Origin: Ketobacter sp964016105
GTDB taxonomy: Bacteria > Pseudomonadota > Gammaproteobacteria > Pseudomonadales > Ketobacteraceae
Direction: 5' to 3'
DNA: 64,000 bases
Assembly: GCA_964016105.1 (NCBI GenBank)
Contig: CAXHEX010000001.1
Location: forward strand, 1-64,000
Every line of letters starts with the position of its first letter. Position 1 is the stretch's first letter. Made by a program: the position numbers and the translations under genes. Positions 24,086 through 33,696 of the stretch are shown here, one piece after another. Under the pieces are notes generated by a model that saw nothing but the letters and a program-made list of their open reading frames with translations, did no database searches and was not told the DNA's origin.

Positions 24086-26053
24086 CTATTCGAACACTTC
24101 CATACGGAAGTAGGGGGCAGGGCGCTCTTCCATCACTTCAAAGGTTTTATGTGAGGTATAGAACTTACCGTAAGTATCACGGGTGGTGATCTTCAATGTA
24201 TGTACGCCTTCTTTCAAATCAGCGGGAATATCCACAGCCCAAATATGATTAGATGCTTCCGTCAACATCCAACCATCAAGGGGTTGAGGATCCGCTGTAC
24301 CGAAATTCGCCCCATTCCACAATTCAAAACCCTGGGAACGCTCGTCACCAGATTCGCTCTTGGCTGCATAGCGGAAAACATACATTTGCTTTTTCAGGGC
24401 AAATGGATCCAGGCTTTCAACCTTGCCCTCGCCTATTCCATCTTGAGTTCGAGTGGCCAAAACTTTCGGCATATCATCAATTTGAACCCAAACTTTGGAA
24501 TCTCTTGAACCATTCCAAACGTTTACCATCAACTTGGTTCCAGCGGAAAGGTCAGCTGCCGTAAGTATACTGGTGTCGGGTAAATCATTAATATTAACCG
24601 GGGGCGTTTCGGGTCGAGTTTCAACCGGCATCATGGCCCAATCTTTCATTGCGTAGTACCACTCAAGAAAGGAAGGAGACAAGAAATCCACTGACATTTG
24701 CTCTTTCTCTGACTTATTGGCCGCCTTGAATTTTGATGCGAAATTATTGCCAGTAAACTCAAATATCAGATAACCCCGTGGGGCACCCAAACGTTGTATG
24801 GCCATGGGCAGGTTATACTCGTCGAAATCACCCGACCACCAGGAACCCGATGTAGCACCGGTTATTATTTGAGGAAAAGGAGTAGCTCCAAGTTCCAGGG
24901 CCTCCTGCCAACCTGCATAAGATTCCCCAGGTAAAAACGTTTCCAGAGTATGGGTATGGCCACTTAATGCCACTGCAGGACGGTCGCCAATTAAGTCATA
25001 GAGCCACTGGGCATTGTCAGTTTGGTGCTTGGTGGCATCCATGTCCACAAAAGACACTAACGGTATGTGCATATTAAGTACGATTAATTTCCACTGCGGT
25101 ACTTTAGCTAAATCGTTTTCCAGCCACTCCATTTGCGCAGCATCAATAATGCCGTTATAAGTGGGTGAGCTCTCTGGATCATTACAAAAGTCATGTTTAC
25201 CGTCCACATTATCCACCTCAGGAGTACAGGGATAACGAACATTATCTAAGGTAACGAAGTGAACGCCGCCGATATCAAGTGAATAATAGGTTGGACCCCA
25301 TTCACGTTTGAAGGTATCGAAACTGTGTTCATCCGATGGCGCATCAAAATCCAAATCGTGGTTGCCAGGCACAAAGTACATGGGCATATTGGCAGCACTC
25401 AGGATCTTTTTAAAACGGGGGTACAAGTCCAAGTCATCCCCCATCACATCCCCTTCCACAATAACAAACTCAAGATCATCCCTTTGCGCCAGCTCATTTG
25501 CTAATGAGTCCCGAACATAGCCAATTTCGTTGTTTGAATAGGGCTGCGGATCGCCGGATACAGCAATTTTGAAATTCTTGCGGTAGCGGTCTTTTATCAA
25601 TGGAAAGTTAATTGCTTCCGGCTGTGGACCGGTAGCACTCAAGCCGCCGAAACGTAATTCTGGGGAGCCAGCAGGCTTATGGTGATAATAAAACTGAGGC
25701 ACCATGTCTTCATTCACCGGTACTTGCCAACCAGAAGGCTTGGTAACGAATACGGTAAAATTCTCGAGTCCACGGGCCTTTATGGGCAGCTTATATTTAC
25801 CATTGTAATCGGTAGAGACCACATCATAGCCGTTAGACACTTCAACGCCTCTAATTCCTTTTTCTCCGCGATTTTGCTTTCCATCCCGGTTAATGTCGTT
25901 GAATACCGTACCCATTACGTATTCTTTGGTTAATTCATTATCGGCGGAGGGCACTACATCCACCGAACCATAATAAGTATCTGCACTGGCTATGGAAGCG
26001 AACGCCATTGCCCATGCGCCCACCATTAAACCCACTGAAAGTTGTTTTTTCAT
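24086..26053 (-). CDS. Exported calcineurin-like metallophosphoesterase
   Basis: A 655-residue periplasmic or secreted protein: a signal peptide ending SIASA, an N-terminal SdrD/B-type or MetallophosN-like domain (FNDINRDGKQNRGEKGIRGV), a catalytic domain and a C-terminal beta domain. The metal ligands fit GDPQ, GDVMGDD, GNHD, MHIP and GHTHT. The family hydrolyses phosphomono- or diesters. It is divergent from the parvulin-like gene. Confidence 0.88.
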   Translation of the reverse strand: MKKQLSVGLMVGAWAMAFASIASADTYYGSVDVVPSADNELTKEYVMGTVFNDINRDGKQNRGEKGIRGVEVSNGYDVVSTDYNGKYKLPIKARGLENFTVFVTKPSGWQVPVNEDMVPQFYYHHKPAGSPELRFGGLSATGPQPEAINFPLIKDRYRKNFKIAVSGDPQPYSNNEIGYVRDSLANELAQRDDLEFVIVEGDVMGDDLDLYPRFKKILSAANMPMYFVPGNHDLDFDAPSDEHSFDTFKREWGPTYYSLDIGGVHFVTLDNVRYPCTPEVDNVDGKHDFCNDPESSPTYNGIIDAAQMEWLENDLAKVPQWKLIVLNMHIPLVSFVDMDATKHQTDNAQWLYDLIGDRPAVALSGHTHTLETFLPGESYAGWQEALELGATPFPQIITGATSGSWWSGDFDEYNLPMAIQRLGAPRGYLIFEFTGNNFASKFKAANKSEKEQMSVDFLSPSFLEWYYAMKDWAMMPVETRPETPPVNINDLPDTSILTAADLSAGTKLMVNVWNGSRDSKVWVQIDDMPKVLATRTQDGIGEGKVESLDPFALKKQMYVFRYAAKSESGDERSQGFELWNGANFGTADPQPLDGWMLTEASNHIWAVDIPADLKEGVHTLKITTRDTYGKFYTSHKTFEVMEERPAPYFRMEVFE

Positions 26054-26263
26054 GAGATCCTCTGCTTTTGTAGAAAGATTGGACGGTTAGAAGGGCAATA
26101 CGTTAAAGCAAGTAAGTGGCGAAAAGCCGACAGATTTTTAACTCTTCATTTGCAATAGCATGACGCTTTGATTGCAGCGAGGATATAGATTAACAATTGC
26201 ACACGCCTTCATAGAGAAGTCATAAAACCCGTGCATGATCCGAGGTTTCACAGGAAATCCCCA

Positions 26264-27094
26264 ATGATTAAATCGTCCATGATGACCCGCACCGGATTGT
26301 TATTGCATCAAGAACCACTAATACAGTTCCTTCTGCTGGGCAGTGTCATTTTCTTTCTCAGTTATTTTTTAAACAACAACCCCAGCAGCGACGAATTCAT
26401 TTCTGTACCCACACAGGAACTGGATAAATTCGCTTCAGATTATGAAAACAAATACGGCGCCCCACCAAAACAGAATCAAATTGACCTGTTCATACAATCC
26501 TGGATTGAAGACGAAGTGTTGTATCGGGAAGGGCTCAACTTAAAGTTAGATAAACATGACAGTCTGGTAAGAGAAAGAGTCATAAAAAAAATGAAGCTGT
26601 TATTAACAGGGCCTGAGCAAGTCACAGCCACGGATCATCAATTGTCATCTTTCATGCTATCAAACAAACATCTCTACAATGACCCAGCCATGTTTTCTTT
26701 CTATATGATTGAACTTACAAAACAGCCCACCTTAGCCACAACAAATTCAGATTACAGCAATATGATACTATCCGCTCTTAACAATGGTGGAGACCCTGCT
26801 TTTATGGGGCTCAAGATGACCCACTATCAACACAAAAGGCCAGGCTTTCTAAATGCTCGATACGGAACTGAGCTTGTTGATGCTCTTAGCCAAACTCCTC
26901 AGGATTCAAGCTGGAAAAGGGTCTCCATTAACGAACTAAGCTATCTGTTAAAGCTCACAAATTACAAACCCGAACAGCTCCCGGAGCTTAGCCAAATAAA
27001 GCCCAGAGTGCTGAAGGATTGGCGAAAGGCGCAATCTAAGTTACGTTTGCAAGAGCACCTGGTGGCACTACAACAAAATTATACTATTGAATAG
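26264..27094 (+). CDS. Membrane-anchored parvulin/PpiC-like protein
   Basis: About 276 residues from ATG 26264 (AGGAAA upstream; an earlier GTG 26231 is less likely). An N-terminal segment, LIQFLLLGSVIFFLSYFL, anchors a periplasmic domain with the SurA/PpiC-like helices (NQIDLFIQSWIEDEVLYREG, LDKHDSLVRERVIKKMK). The later region is shorter and less regular than a canonical parvulin catalytic domain, so it may be a chaperone without isomerase activity. I recall such genes next to HupE/UreJ-type membrane genes; none follows here. Confidence 0.65.
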   Translation: MIKSSMMTRTGLLLHQEPLIQFLLLGSVIFFLSYFLNNNPSSDEFISVPTQELDKFASDYENKYGAPPKQNQIDLFIQSWIEDEVLYREGLNLKLDKHDSLVRERVIKKMKLLLTGPEQVTATDHQLSSFMLSNKHLYNDPAMFSFYMIELTKQPTLATTNSDYSNMILSALNNGGDPAFMGLKMTHYQHKRPGFLNARYGTELVDALSQTPQDSSWKRVSINELSYLLKLTNYKPEQLPELSQIKPRVLKDWRKAQSKLRLQEHLVALQQNYTIE

Positions 27095-27169
27095 ATCCGC
27101 AGCGGTGCTGTGACACTGTGACAAACGGGCAAACTGGGGGTAAAATCTTGGCCATATCGGAGTCCCCTT

Positions 27170-27991
27170 ATGCATACAACCGACCTTATCCTTCGTCACG
27201 AAACCCTACTTCGCATTTGCTCGTTTCTCACCATTATGTTGATAATGTGGCGCTGGGAAATAGCTTTCCCAAAACGACCTCTTAATGTGAACAAGCCCAT
27301 GCGCTGGGCAAACAACCTGGGGTTGCTGTTTTTGAATAGCCTGGTTTTACGATTGGCACTGCCCTTTGCAGGCGTGGGAATGGCGGTTTGGTGCCAGCAA
27401 AAAGGTTGGGGGCTATTTAATACTTTATCTGATGGTCTAGTACCCAGCGTTGTTTCCGTCACAATCAGTATCATTGTGCTGGATTTCGCCGTTTATCTAC
27501 AACACCGGGTTATGCATCAGGTACCGTTGCTGTGGCGCCTGCACCGTGTGCATCATTTGGATTTAGACATAGACCTGTCCACTGGGTTACGTTTTCATCC
27601 ACTGGAAATCCTGCTATCCATGTTATTTAAATTTTTAGTTATCACTTTACTTGGACCTTCAGCCCTGGCCGTGATGCTGTTCGAAATACTCTTGAACGGT
27701 AGCGCTGTGTTCAACCATAGCAATATAGCCATAACCCACAGAATAGATGCTTGGCTAAGGCGTTTTATTGTGACTCCAGATATGCACCGGGTACATCATT
27801 CAACACAGATGCATGAAACAAACAGTAACTACGGCTTCTTTCTGTCCTGTTGGGATCGCTTGCTTTCCACCTATATCGCGCAGCCTGAAGCGGGCCATCA
27901 CAATATGCAAATTGGTTTAGCGGAATATCGAGATCAGGAACTCACCCAAAAGCTTCGTCCACTTCTACTTTCGCCTTTTCGAAGGAACTAA
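27170..27991 (+). CDS. Sterol desaturase/fatty-acid hydroxylase superfamily protein
   Basis: A 273-residue integral membrane di-iron enzyme with four helices. The His boxes are intact: QHRVMH, HRVHH and MHRVHH, with an extra FNHSN. These bind two irons and hydroxylate or desaturate a lipid. A downstream gene starts 17 bases after its stop. Substrate unknown (sterol, hopanoid, carotenoid or fatty acid). Confidence 0.88.
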   Translation: MHTTDLILRHETLLRICSFLTIMLIMWRWEIAFPKRPLNVNKPMRWANNLGLLFLNSLVLRLALPFAGVGMAVWCQQKGWGLFNTLSDGLVPSVVSVTISIIVLDFAVYLQHRVMHQVPLLWRLHRVHHLDLDIDLSTGLRFHPLEILLSMLFKFLVITLLGPSALAVMLFEILLNGSAVFNHSNIAITHRIDAWLRRFIVTPDMHRVHHSTQMHETNSNYGFFLSCWDRLLSTYIAQPEAGHHNMQIGLAEYRDQELTQKLRPLLLSPFRRN

Positions 27992-28008
27992 ATTCGAAGG
28001 AACTAAAA

Positions 28009-28974
28009 ATGCGCGTTTCCATCGGCACATTTAATCTCAACAATCTGTTTTCTCGCTTTAACTTTCAAGGGAAAATCGATGAATTACCCGGCCCCAGCGG
28101 TGGCATTACATTGGAGTTTGACGATCGCAACAATATTAAAACCCGCAGCTTTATGGGCAGACTGGTTAAGTGTAAAGATGAGAAAGAAACTCACATCATA
28201 GCCCAGCGCATTCTTGCCATGAACGTGGATGTGTTAGCGGTACAGGAAGTGGAGCACATTGAAGTACTCAAATCATTCAATCAGGATTATTTAAATAATC
28301 TTTATCCTCATATTGCCCTGGTTGAAGGAAACGATAAACGCTTGATCGATGTGGCGGTGATGTCGAAACTACCCATAGGCACCATCACATCTCACCAAAC
28401 CAAAACCCACCCATCCAATCCACAACAACGGGTATTTGGTCGCGACCTGCTGGCCGTTGAAATTCTAAATCCCACTCGTGCTAAGAAGCTTTTTAGAATG
28501 TATGTAACCCATCTCAAAAGTCACTTTGTTCCTTTTTATGAAAATAAGGAAAATGGGAAAAAGCTGGCCAATGAGCGCCGCCAACAACAGGCGGAAATGA
28601 TTGCACAAATCATTGCCTGTGCGGAAAGGCCCAATAGTGCCTACGTGCTGTGTGGTGATATGAATGACCCTCCCGATTCCGAATTCCTGCAACCGATGCT
28701 GACCATTGAGGGTCAGCAACTGAGTAACGCCCTGGCCCATGCAACGGAGACTCAACCGGCCAAGGCCGAACGGGAAGGGCCTGGGCCTCAAACCCAAGTG
28801 TGGACCTATCGAAGAAACCCCTCCAACCAACCACCGCAATACACACTGCTTGATCAAATTTGGCTAAGCCCCAGCCTAAGTAAAAAAGTTGAAAAATCAT
28901 GTATACATCGACGCAGCAAACATGGAGGAGATGGCAGCGACCACGACCCTGCCTGGGTGATACTCAACATTTAA
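28009..28974 (+). CDS. Endonuclease/exonuclease/phosphatase family protein
   Basis: A 321-residue DNase I-fold protein without a signal peptide. Key residues appear as GTFNLNNLF (Asn), VQEVEH (metal Glu), CGDMNDPPDS (Asp/Asn) and the terminal GSDHDPAW (Asp-His). It could be a nuclease or a lipid/sugar phosphatase. It is closely coupled to the upstream sterol-desaturase gene. Confidence 0.87.
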   Translation: MRVSIGTFNLNNLFSRFNFQGKIDELPGPSGGITLEFDDRNNIKTRSFMGRLVKCKDEKETHIIAQRILAMNVDVLAVQEVEHIEVLKSFNQDYLNNLYPHIALVEGNDKRLIDVAVMSKLPIGTITSHQTKTHPSNPQQRVFGRDLLAVEILNPTRAKKLFRMYVTHLKSHFVPFYENKENGKKLANERRQQQAEMIAQIIACAERPNSAYVLCGDMNDPPDSEFLQPMLTIEGQQLSNALAHATETQPAKAEREGPGPQTQVWTYRRNPSNQPPQYTLLDQIWLSPSLSKKVEKSCIHRRSKHGGDGSDHDPAWVILNI

Positions 28975-29130
28975 CAGAAAAATGTATTCACTCAGCTATC
29001 AATACATCATGTATATGTATTAATTTTGTAGCAACCGGTACATGACGTTAATCATTTGGCCTAACATCACCCACATTAAGACGTTTCGTCCTCGTTTCAA
29101 TATAAAAAAAATAATCAAAGGAGTTAACCC

Positions 29131-31185
29131 GTGGCTAGCATTCGATTTTCTGTGGCCGTTGTTTTGCTATTGAGCTTAGTGGGGTGTGGTGGTGAGTCTT
29201 CCAGTTCCACAACTTCATCGGGTCAAAATGTTGCCGCTGATTTTGAGCGAGCCGTAGCGGCCACAACAGAGTCTAACGCGGCTAACCAGGACGACTCCCA
29301 AACAAACACAGAGTCTGAGCAACCTGAAGAAAGAAAACCCTATCATCGCCCCTTAGACTACCCGAAGATCGACACTTCACGCTTACAATATATTGACAGC
29401 ACCAGTGGTCACCGTATTGCCTTGAGGGTAATTCTGCCTGCAGATGAAAACGGGGAACCCATGCCTGGTCCTTTCCCGGTAATATTGGTTCAAAGTGCTT
29501 ATAACACGGGCATGATTAGTTTACTTCCCATGCCAGCTGGATCGTTACTGGGTGCTCCTGACCCTTATTTGGTACGCCGCGGTTATGCCATGGTATCGGT
29601 GGATGTTATTGGCGGCGGCGCATCCGAGGGAGGATGGGAAATGCTGGGGCCAGAAGAACAATCAGGCTATGGCGACGTGGTGGATTGGATTCAACAACAG
29701 CCCTGGGCCAATGGTGACATTGGCATAGCTGGCGCCTCTTACATGGCCATAACCGGCCTGTTTACAGCACAACAACGCCCAGACGACATTAAAGCGATTT
29801 TTGCTGCTGTACCCATGGGCGATCCAAAGCGCGGCACCGTGGGTATTGGCGGTATGCTAAATGCTATTTTTATGGCGGAGTGGCTTTCTTTAACCCACTC
29901 AACATCAACTCAAAACGTTCTCACTATGTTGCTAAACCCCGAGCACATGAAAACAATAATGGGTGCCAGCAAAAGGCATGTGGATCAAATTGACAACTAT
30001 TATCTGCCGTTAGTGGATCGCGTGCTAGCGGGTGATGAAGAACTTACCTACGATAATGAATTTTGGCGGGTACGATCTCCTATTGAAAAAATAGATCAGG
30101 TTAAAGCCCCCACCATGATCCTTGGCGCCCTCAACGATATTTTCCAGCGCGACGAACCACTTCTATATGAAGCACTGAAAGACAGAGTGGATTCACGTTT
30201 AATTATTTTTAACGGCGATCACGCTGGCAATTTTGTTCAAGCAATTCCAGGTACTGAAAAAACAGACCCCGCCATACATTTAATGTTGCAGTGGTTTGAT
30301 GCCCACCTTAAAGGTATGGACACAGGCCTTGAAAATATCCCCCCGGTTACACAGTATGTAAAAGGCTACAAGCGAGGTGGCTGGCAGGGTTTTGCCACCA
30401 CTACTGATTGGCCACACCCTGCCGCTACGCCCGAGCGCTGGTACTTTCATGGCGAAGAGCCAATGACCCGCCAGCCACCGGAAACCCCACACACTGCTCG
30501 CTCCATGCAGGCCACAGAGTTTTCAGATTATAAGTACGGCAAATCGGAAGACGGCGGCTTTCTGCACTTTGATATTACTATTAATGATGGTAGCGAATGC
30601 TCTCCCAGTTTTGTGCAATGGACTCTGGGAATCCAAGGCATTCTTAGGGCGCCAAAATGCTTCCGCGACACCACGGAACTGGAGCGAACTTCGCTCAACT
30701 ACGAAACCCCTGCCATGGAGAACGACTACTACGTTAACGGCCCTATTCAAGCAGACATTTGGATGACCAGCACGGTAACAGAAGCGGTGGTTGCCGTTAG
30801 AGTGGATGTGGTGGACGCGAAAGGCAATGCCTCCCCCATAACCACAGGTATGCTGTTAGCTTCAGCCCGGGAAGTAGACCAAAGCCGTTCCCGCTATATG
30901 TTGGGTGAGATGGTACAGCCCTACCATTATTTTACAAAAGAGAAAGAACGATTCCTGGTACCGGGCCAACCTACCAAAATGCAAATTGAAATTTTTCCCA
31001 CCAGCTTTTTGGTGCGCCAAGGCAATAAACTGCGTATTTCAGTCAGCCCTAGCAACCAGGCCATGGGAATGCTTAATTTGCCAAGACGGGAACGTGCAAA
31101 GGATGGTGTGACTCATATTCTCAACACACCAGAGCACCCTTCCAGTGTTGTGCTACTGACGGTGCCAACCAGCGAATTAAACTAA
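29131..31185 (+). CDS. CocE/NonD-type hydrolase lipoprotein (copy 1 of 3)
   Basis: A 684-residue lipoprotein: GTG 29131 with AAAGGAG upstream, lipobox SLVGC (Cys 19), then a Ser/Thr/Glu-rich linker to about residue 70. The alpha/beta-hydrolase domain has the nucleophile in GASYMA (S203), an acidic NDIFQRDE segment and a GDHAGN His. The C-terminal jelly-roll is of the X-Pro dipeptidyl-peptidase type and ends in VPTSELN. The family cleaves acyl esters or amides. It is the first of three very similar tandem genes, and an AT-rich promoter region lies upstream. Confidence 0.88.
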   Translation: MASIRFSVAVVLLLSLVGCGGESSSSTTSSGQNVAADFERAVAATTESNAANQDDSQTNTESEQPEERKPYHRPLDYPKIDTSRLQYIDSTSGHRIALRVILPADENGEPMPGPFPVILVQSAYNTGMISLLPMPAGSLLGAPDPYLVRRGYAMVSVDVIGGGASEGGWEMLGPEEQSGYGDVVDWIQQQPWANGDIGIAGASYMAITGLFTAQQRPDDIKAIFAAVPMGDPKRGTVGIGGMLNAIFMAEWLSLTHSTSTQNVLTMLLNPEHMKTIMGASKRHVDQIDNYYLPLVDRVLAGDEELTYDNEFWRVRSPIEKIDQVKAPTMILGALNDIFQRDEPLLYEALKDRVDSRLIIFNGDHAGNFVQAIPGTEKTDPAIHLMLQWFDAHLKGMDTGLENIPPVTQYVKGYKRGGWQGFATTTDWPHPAATPERWYFHGEEPMTRQPPETPHTARSMQATEFSDYKYGKSEDGGFLHFDITINDGSECSPSFVQWTLGIQGILRAPKCFRDTTELERTSLNYETPAMENDYYVNGPIQADIWMTSTVTEAVVAVRVDVVDAKGNASPITTGMLLASAREVDQSRSRYMLGEMVQPYHYFTKEKERFLVPGQPTKMQIEIFPTSFLVRQGNKLRISVSPSNQAMGMLNLPRRERAKDGVTHILNTPEHPSSVVLLTVPTSELN

Positions 31186-31351
31186 GCTCTGTGCGGCTGA
31201 GATTCGCAACGTTGACCGGATAGGCCCTTAATTTGGCCCGGATGACCCTCGGTTACGGCAATTAATGTTGCGATACTATCGGGCCGGACTGGATAGTCTG
31301 GCTTAGGGGCAACCTATACGTCACCAAAATAATAATTAAAGGAGTATTGAT

Positions 31352-33403
31352 GTGTATAAGCTTTCCGTTACCGTTATCTCATTTGCTCTTATTGTTCTCT
31401 CCGGTTGTGGAGGCTCTTCCAGCTCCGACTCTTCCCCCACCGGGCAGGAAACACCCAGATCAGATCAATTAGCGGCATCCACCCCTTACAAGGTTGAACA
31501 AGATGAGCAGCAAGCAGTGGAGGATTTGGATACGCCGCCCCAAAGATCCAAGATGCCCTACTTCCGGCCGCTGGATTATCCAAAGATCGACACCACCCCT
31601 CTGCAATACATTGACAGCACCAGTGGACACAAAATTGCCCTTCGAGTCACTCTGCCTGCGGATGAGGAAGGGGAACCCATGCCAGGGCCATTTCCAGTAA
31701 TTTTGGTCCAGAGCGCCTACAACACCGGGCTACTGAGCATTATGCCCATGCCCAGTGGCGCCCTGCTGGGTGCCGCAGATCCCTTTATGGTAAGACGGGG
31801 TTACGCCATGGTGAATGTGGATGTAATAGGCGGTGGCGCATCTGAAGGTGGCTGGGAAATGCTGGGTGCCGAAGAACAGTCAGGCTACGGCGACGTGGTG
31901 GATTGGATTCAACAACAGCCCTGGTCCAATGGCGATATCGGCGTAGCAGGGGCTTCTTACATGGCCATAACCGGTTTTTTTACGGCCCAGCAGCGCCCCG
32001 ACGATATCAAGGCCGTGTTCGCAGCGGTTCCCATGGGTGACCCCAAACGAGGCACCGTGGGTATTGGGGGCTTGCTTAACGCCACCTTTATGGCCAGGTG
32101 GCTTTCGGTGACACACCTGTCGTCCACCCAGAACATACCCAGCATTTTGCTGAATCCACAGCACGCCAAAACCATCGCTGGCGCCACCCAAATGCACATC
32201 GATCAGATCGATAATTTCTATTTGCCTATTGTGGAGCGGTCACTGGCGGGGGACGAGGAGATCACCTACGACGGCGACTTTTGGCGGGTTAGAGCCCCCA
32301 TTGAACAAATCCACAAAATGACAGCACCCACCATGATCATCGGTGCTCTGAACGATATTTTTCAACGGGACGAGCCCCTGCTTTATGAAGCACTGAAAGA
32401 CCGCGTGGATACACGATTGCTTATTTTAGACGGTGATCATGTGGGTAACTTTTTGCAGGCAATTCCTGGAACCGAAAAGTCCGAGCCATTGCTTCATATG
32501 ATGCTGCAGTGGTTTGACGCCCATCTAAAAGGCATGGAGACCGGCATAGAAAATATTCCTCCGGTGATTCAGTACGTGAAGGGTTACAAGCCTGGCAAAT
32601 GGCAGGGGCTATCCTCCACCACCGACTGGCCACATCCCGCGGCCACTCCGGAACGATGGTACTTCCATGGCGAAGACGAAATGAGCCGGACGCCGCCTGC
32701 TGAAGAAAAGCCGGCCCGATCCATGTTTGCCACTGAATTCCCTGACTACGACTATGGCAAATCCAAAGGCGGTGGATTACTTCGATTTGTCATAGAAATC
32801 AATGACGGCAGTGATTGTTCTCCCAGCCTGGTGCAATGGACCCTTGGGTTTGAAGGGATATTAAGAGCGCCAACCTGTTTTTACGACACCACTGAAATTG
32901 AACGGGATGCGCTTAACTACGAAACACCGGTCATGGAAGAGGATTACTATGTTAACGGACCCATTCAAGCGGATATCTGGATGACCAGCACAGTTAGCGA
33001 CGCCATTGTCGCGGTTCGTGTAGATGAAATTACGCCGAAAGGTCGCGCCATTCCCATTACCACCGGGATGCTATTGGCCTCCATGCGCACGGTGGACGAA
33101 AGCCGTTCCCGATACATATTAGGTGAGATGGTACAACCCTATCATTACTTCACCAAAGAAAAAGAACAGTTCCTAGTTCCAGGAGAACCCACCAAAATGC
33201 AGATTGAAGTGTTCCCCACCAGCTTTCTGGTTCGCAAGGGCAACAGGCTTCGCATCTCCATCAGCCCCAGCAATCAGGCCATGGGTATGGCTCATTTAGC
33301 CAGGCGGGAAAGAATCAAAGACGGTGAAACTCAAATCCTCAACTCACCGGAATATCCATCCAGCGTGGTGTTGCTAACTGTGCCAACCAGCGAACTGAAC
33401 TAG
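31352..33403 (+). CDS. CocE/NonD-type hydrolase lipoprotein (copy 2 of 3)
   Basis: 683 residues, with the same architecture as the neighbours: lipobox SGC after a short signal, an acidic linker that differs from copy 1, the GASYMA nucleophile motif, NDIFQRDEP and GDHVGN. Long blocks are nearly identical to copy 1, for example in the 150-230 region. The start is GTG 31352, overlapping an out-of-frame ATG at 31350. A terminator lies 38 bases past the stop. Confidence 0.88.
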   Translation: MYKLSVTVISFALIVLSGCGGSSSSDSSPTGQETPRSDQLAASTPYKVEQDEQQAVEDLDTPPQRSKMPYFRPLDYPKIDTTPLQYIDSTSGHKIALRVTLPADEEGEPMPGPFPVILVQSAYNTGLLSIMPMPSGALLGAADPFMVRRGYAMVNVDVIGGGASEGGWEMLGAEEQSGYGDVVDWIQQQPWSNGDIGVAGASYMAITGFFTAQQRPDDIKAVFAAVPMGDPKRGTVGIGGLLNATFMARWLSVTHLSSTQNIPSILLNPQHAKTIAGATQMHIDQIDNFYLPIVERSLAGDEEITYDGDFWRVRAPIEQIHKMTAPTMIIGALNDIFQRDEPLLYEALKDRVDTRLLILDGDHVGNFLQAIPGTEKSEPLLHMMLQWFDAHLKGMETGIENIPPVIQYVKGYKPGKWQGLSSTTDWPHPAATPERWYFHGEDEMSRTPPAEEKPARSMFATEFPDYDYGKSKGGGLLRFVIEINDGSDCSPSLVQWTLGFEGILRAPTCFYDTTEIERDALNYETPVMEEDYYVNGPIQADIWMTSTVSDAIVAVRVDEITPKGRAIPITTGMLLASMRTVDESRSRYILGEMVQPYHYFTKEKEQFLVPGEPTKMQIEVFPTSFLVRKGNRLRISISPSNQAMGMAHLARRERIKDGETQILNSPEYPSSVVLLTVPTSELN

Positions 33404-33441
33404 CCTTTCATTACGAAAAATTGTCCTAAAGATCCAAAAAC

Positions 33442-33474
33442 AAAAAGTCCTGGCCACATTGGCCGGGACTTTTT
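33442..33474 (+). terminator. Rho-independent terminator after copy 2
   Basis: AAAAAGTCCTGGCC and GGCCGGGACTTTTT pair with one wobble around a 5-base loop, ending in T. It separates copies 1-2 from copy 3, which has its own promoter region. Confidence 0.88.
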
Positions 33475-33696
33475 ATTTGGGCACTTCTGAATTAACCAAA
33501 AGCAGACAAATTTAGTAGCTCTATAAACAAATGGTTGCCATTACCCCATGATATACTGACCGTTTAGACCGATACCCTAAGCAGCTGCGACATTAGCCGT
33601 CTTATTTGGACAGCCACTTATTTTTATACCTATAAGTCCTGATGCTTAGTCATTACCAAACCCTATTAAAATGAATAATAAAGCAGGAGAAGGTTT

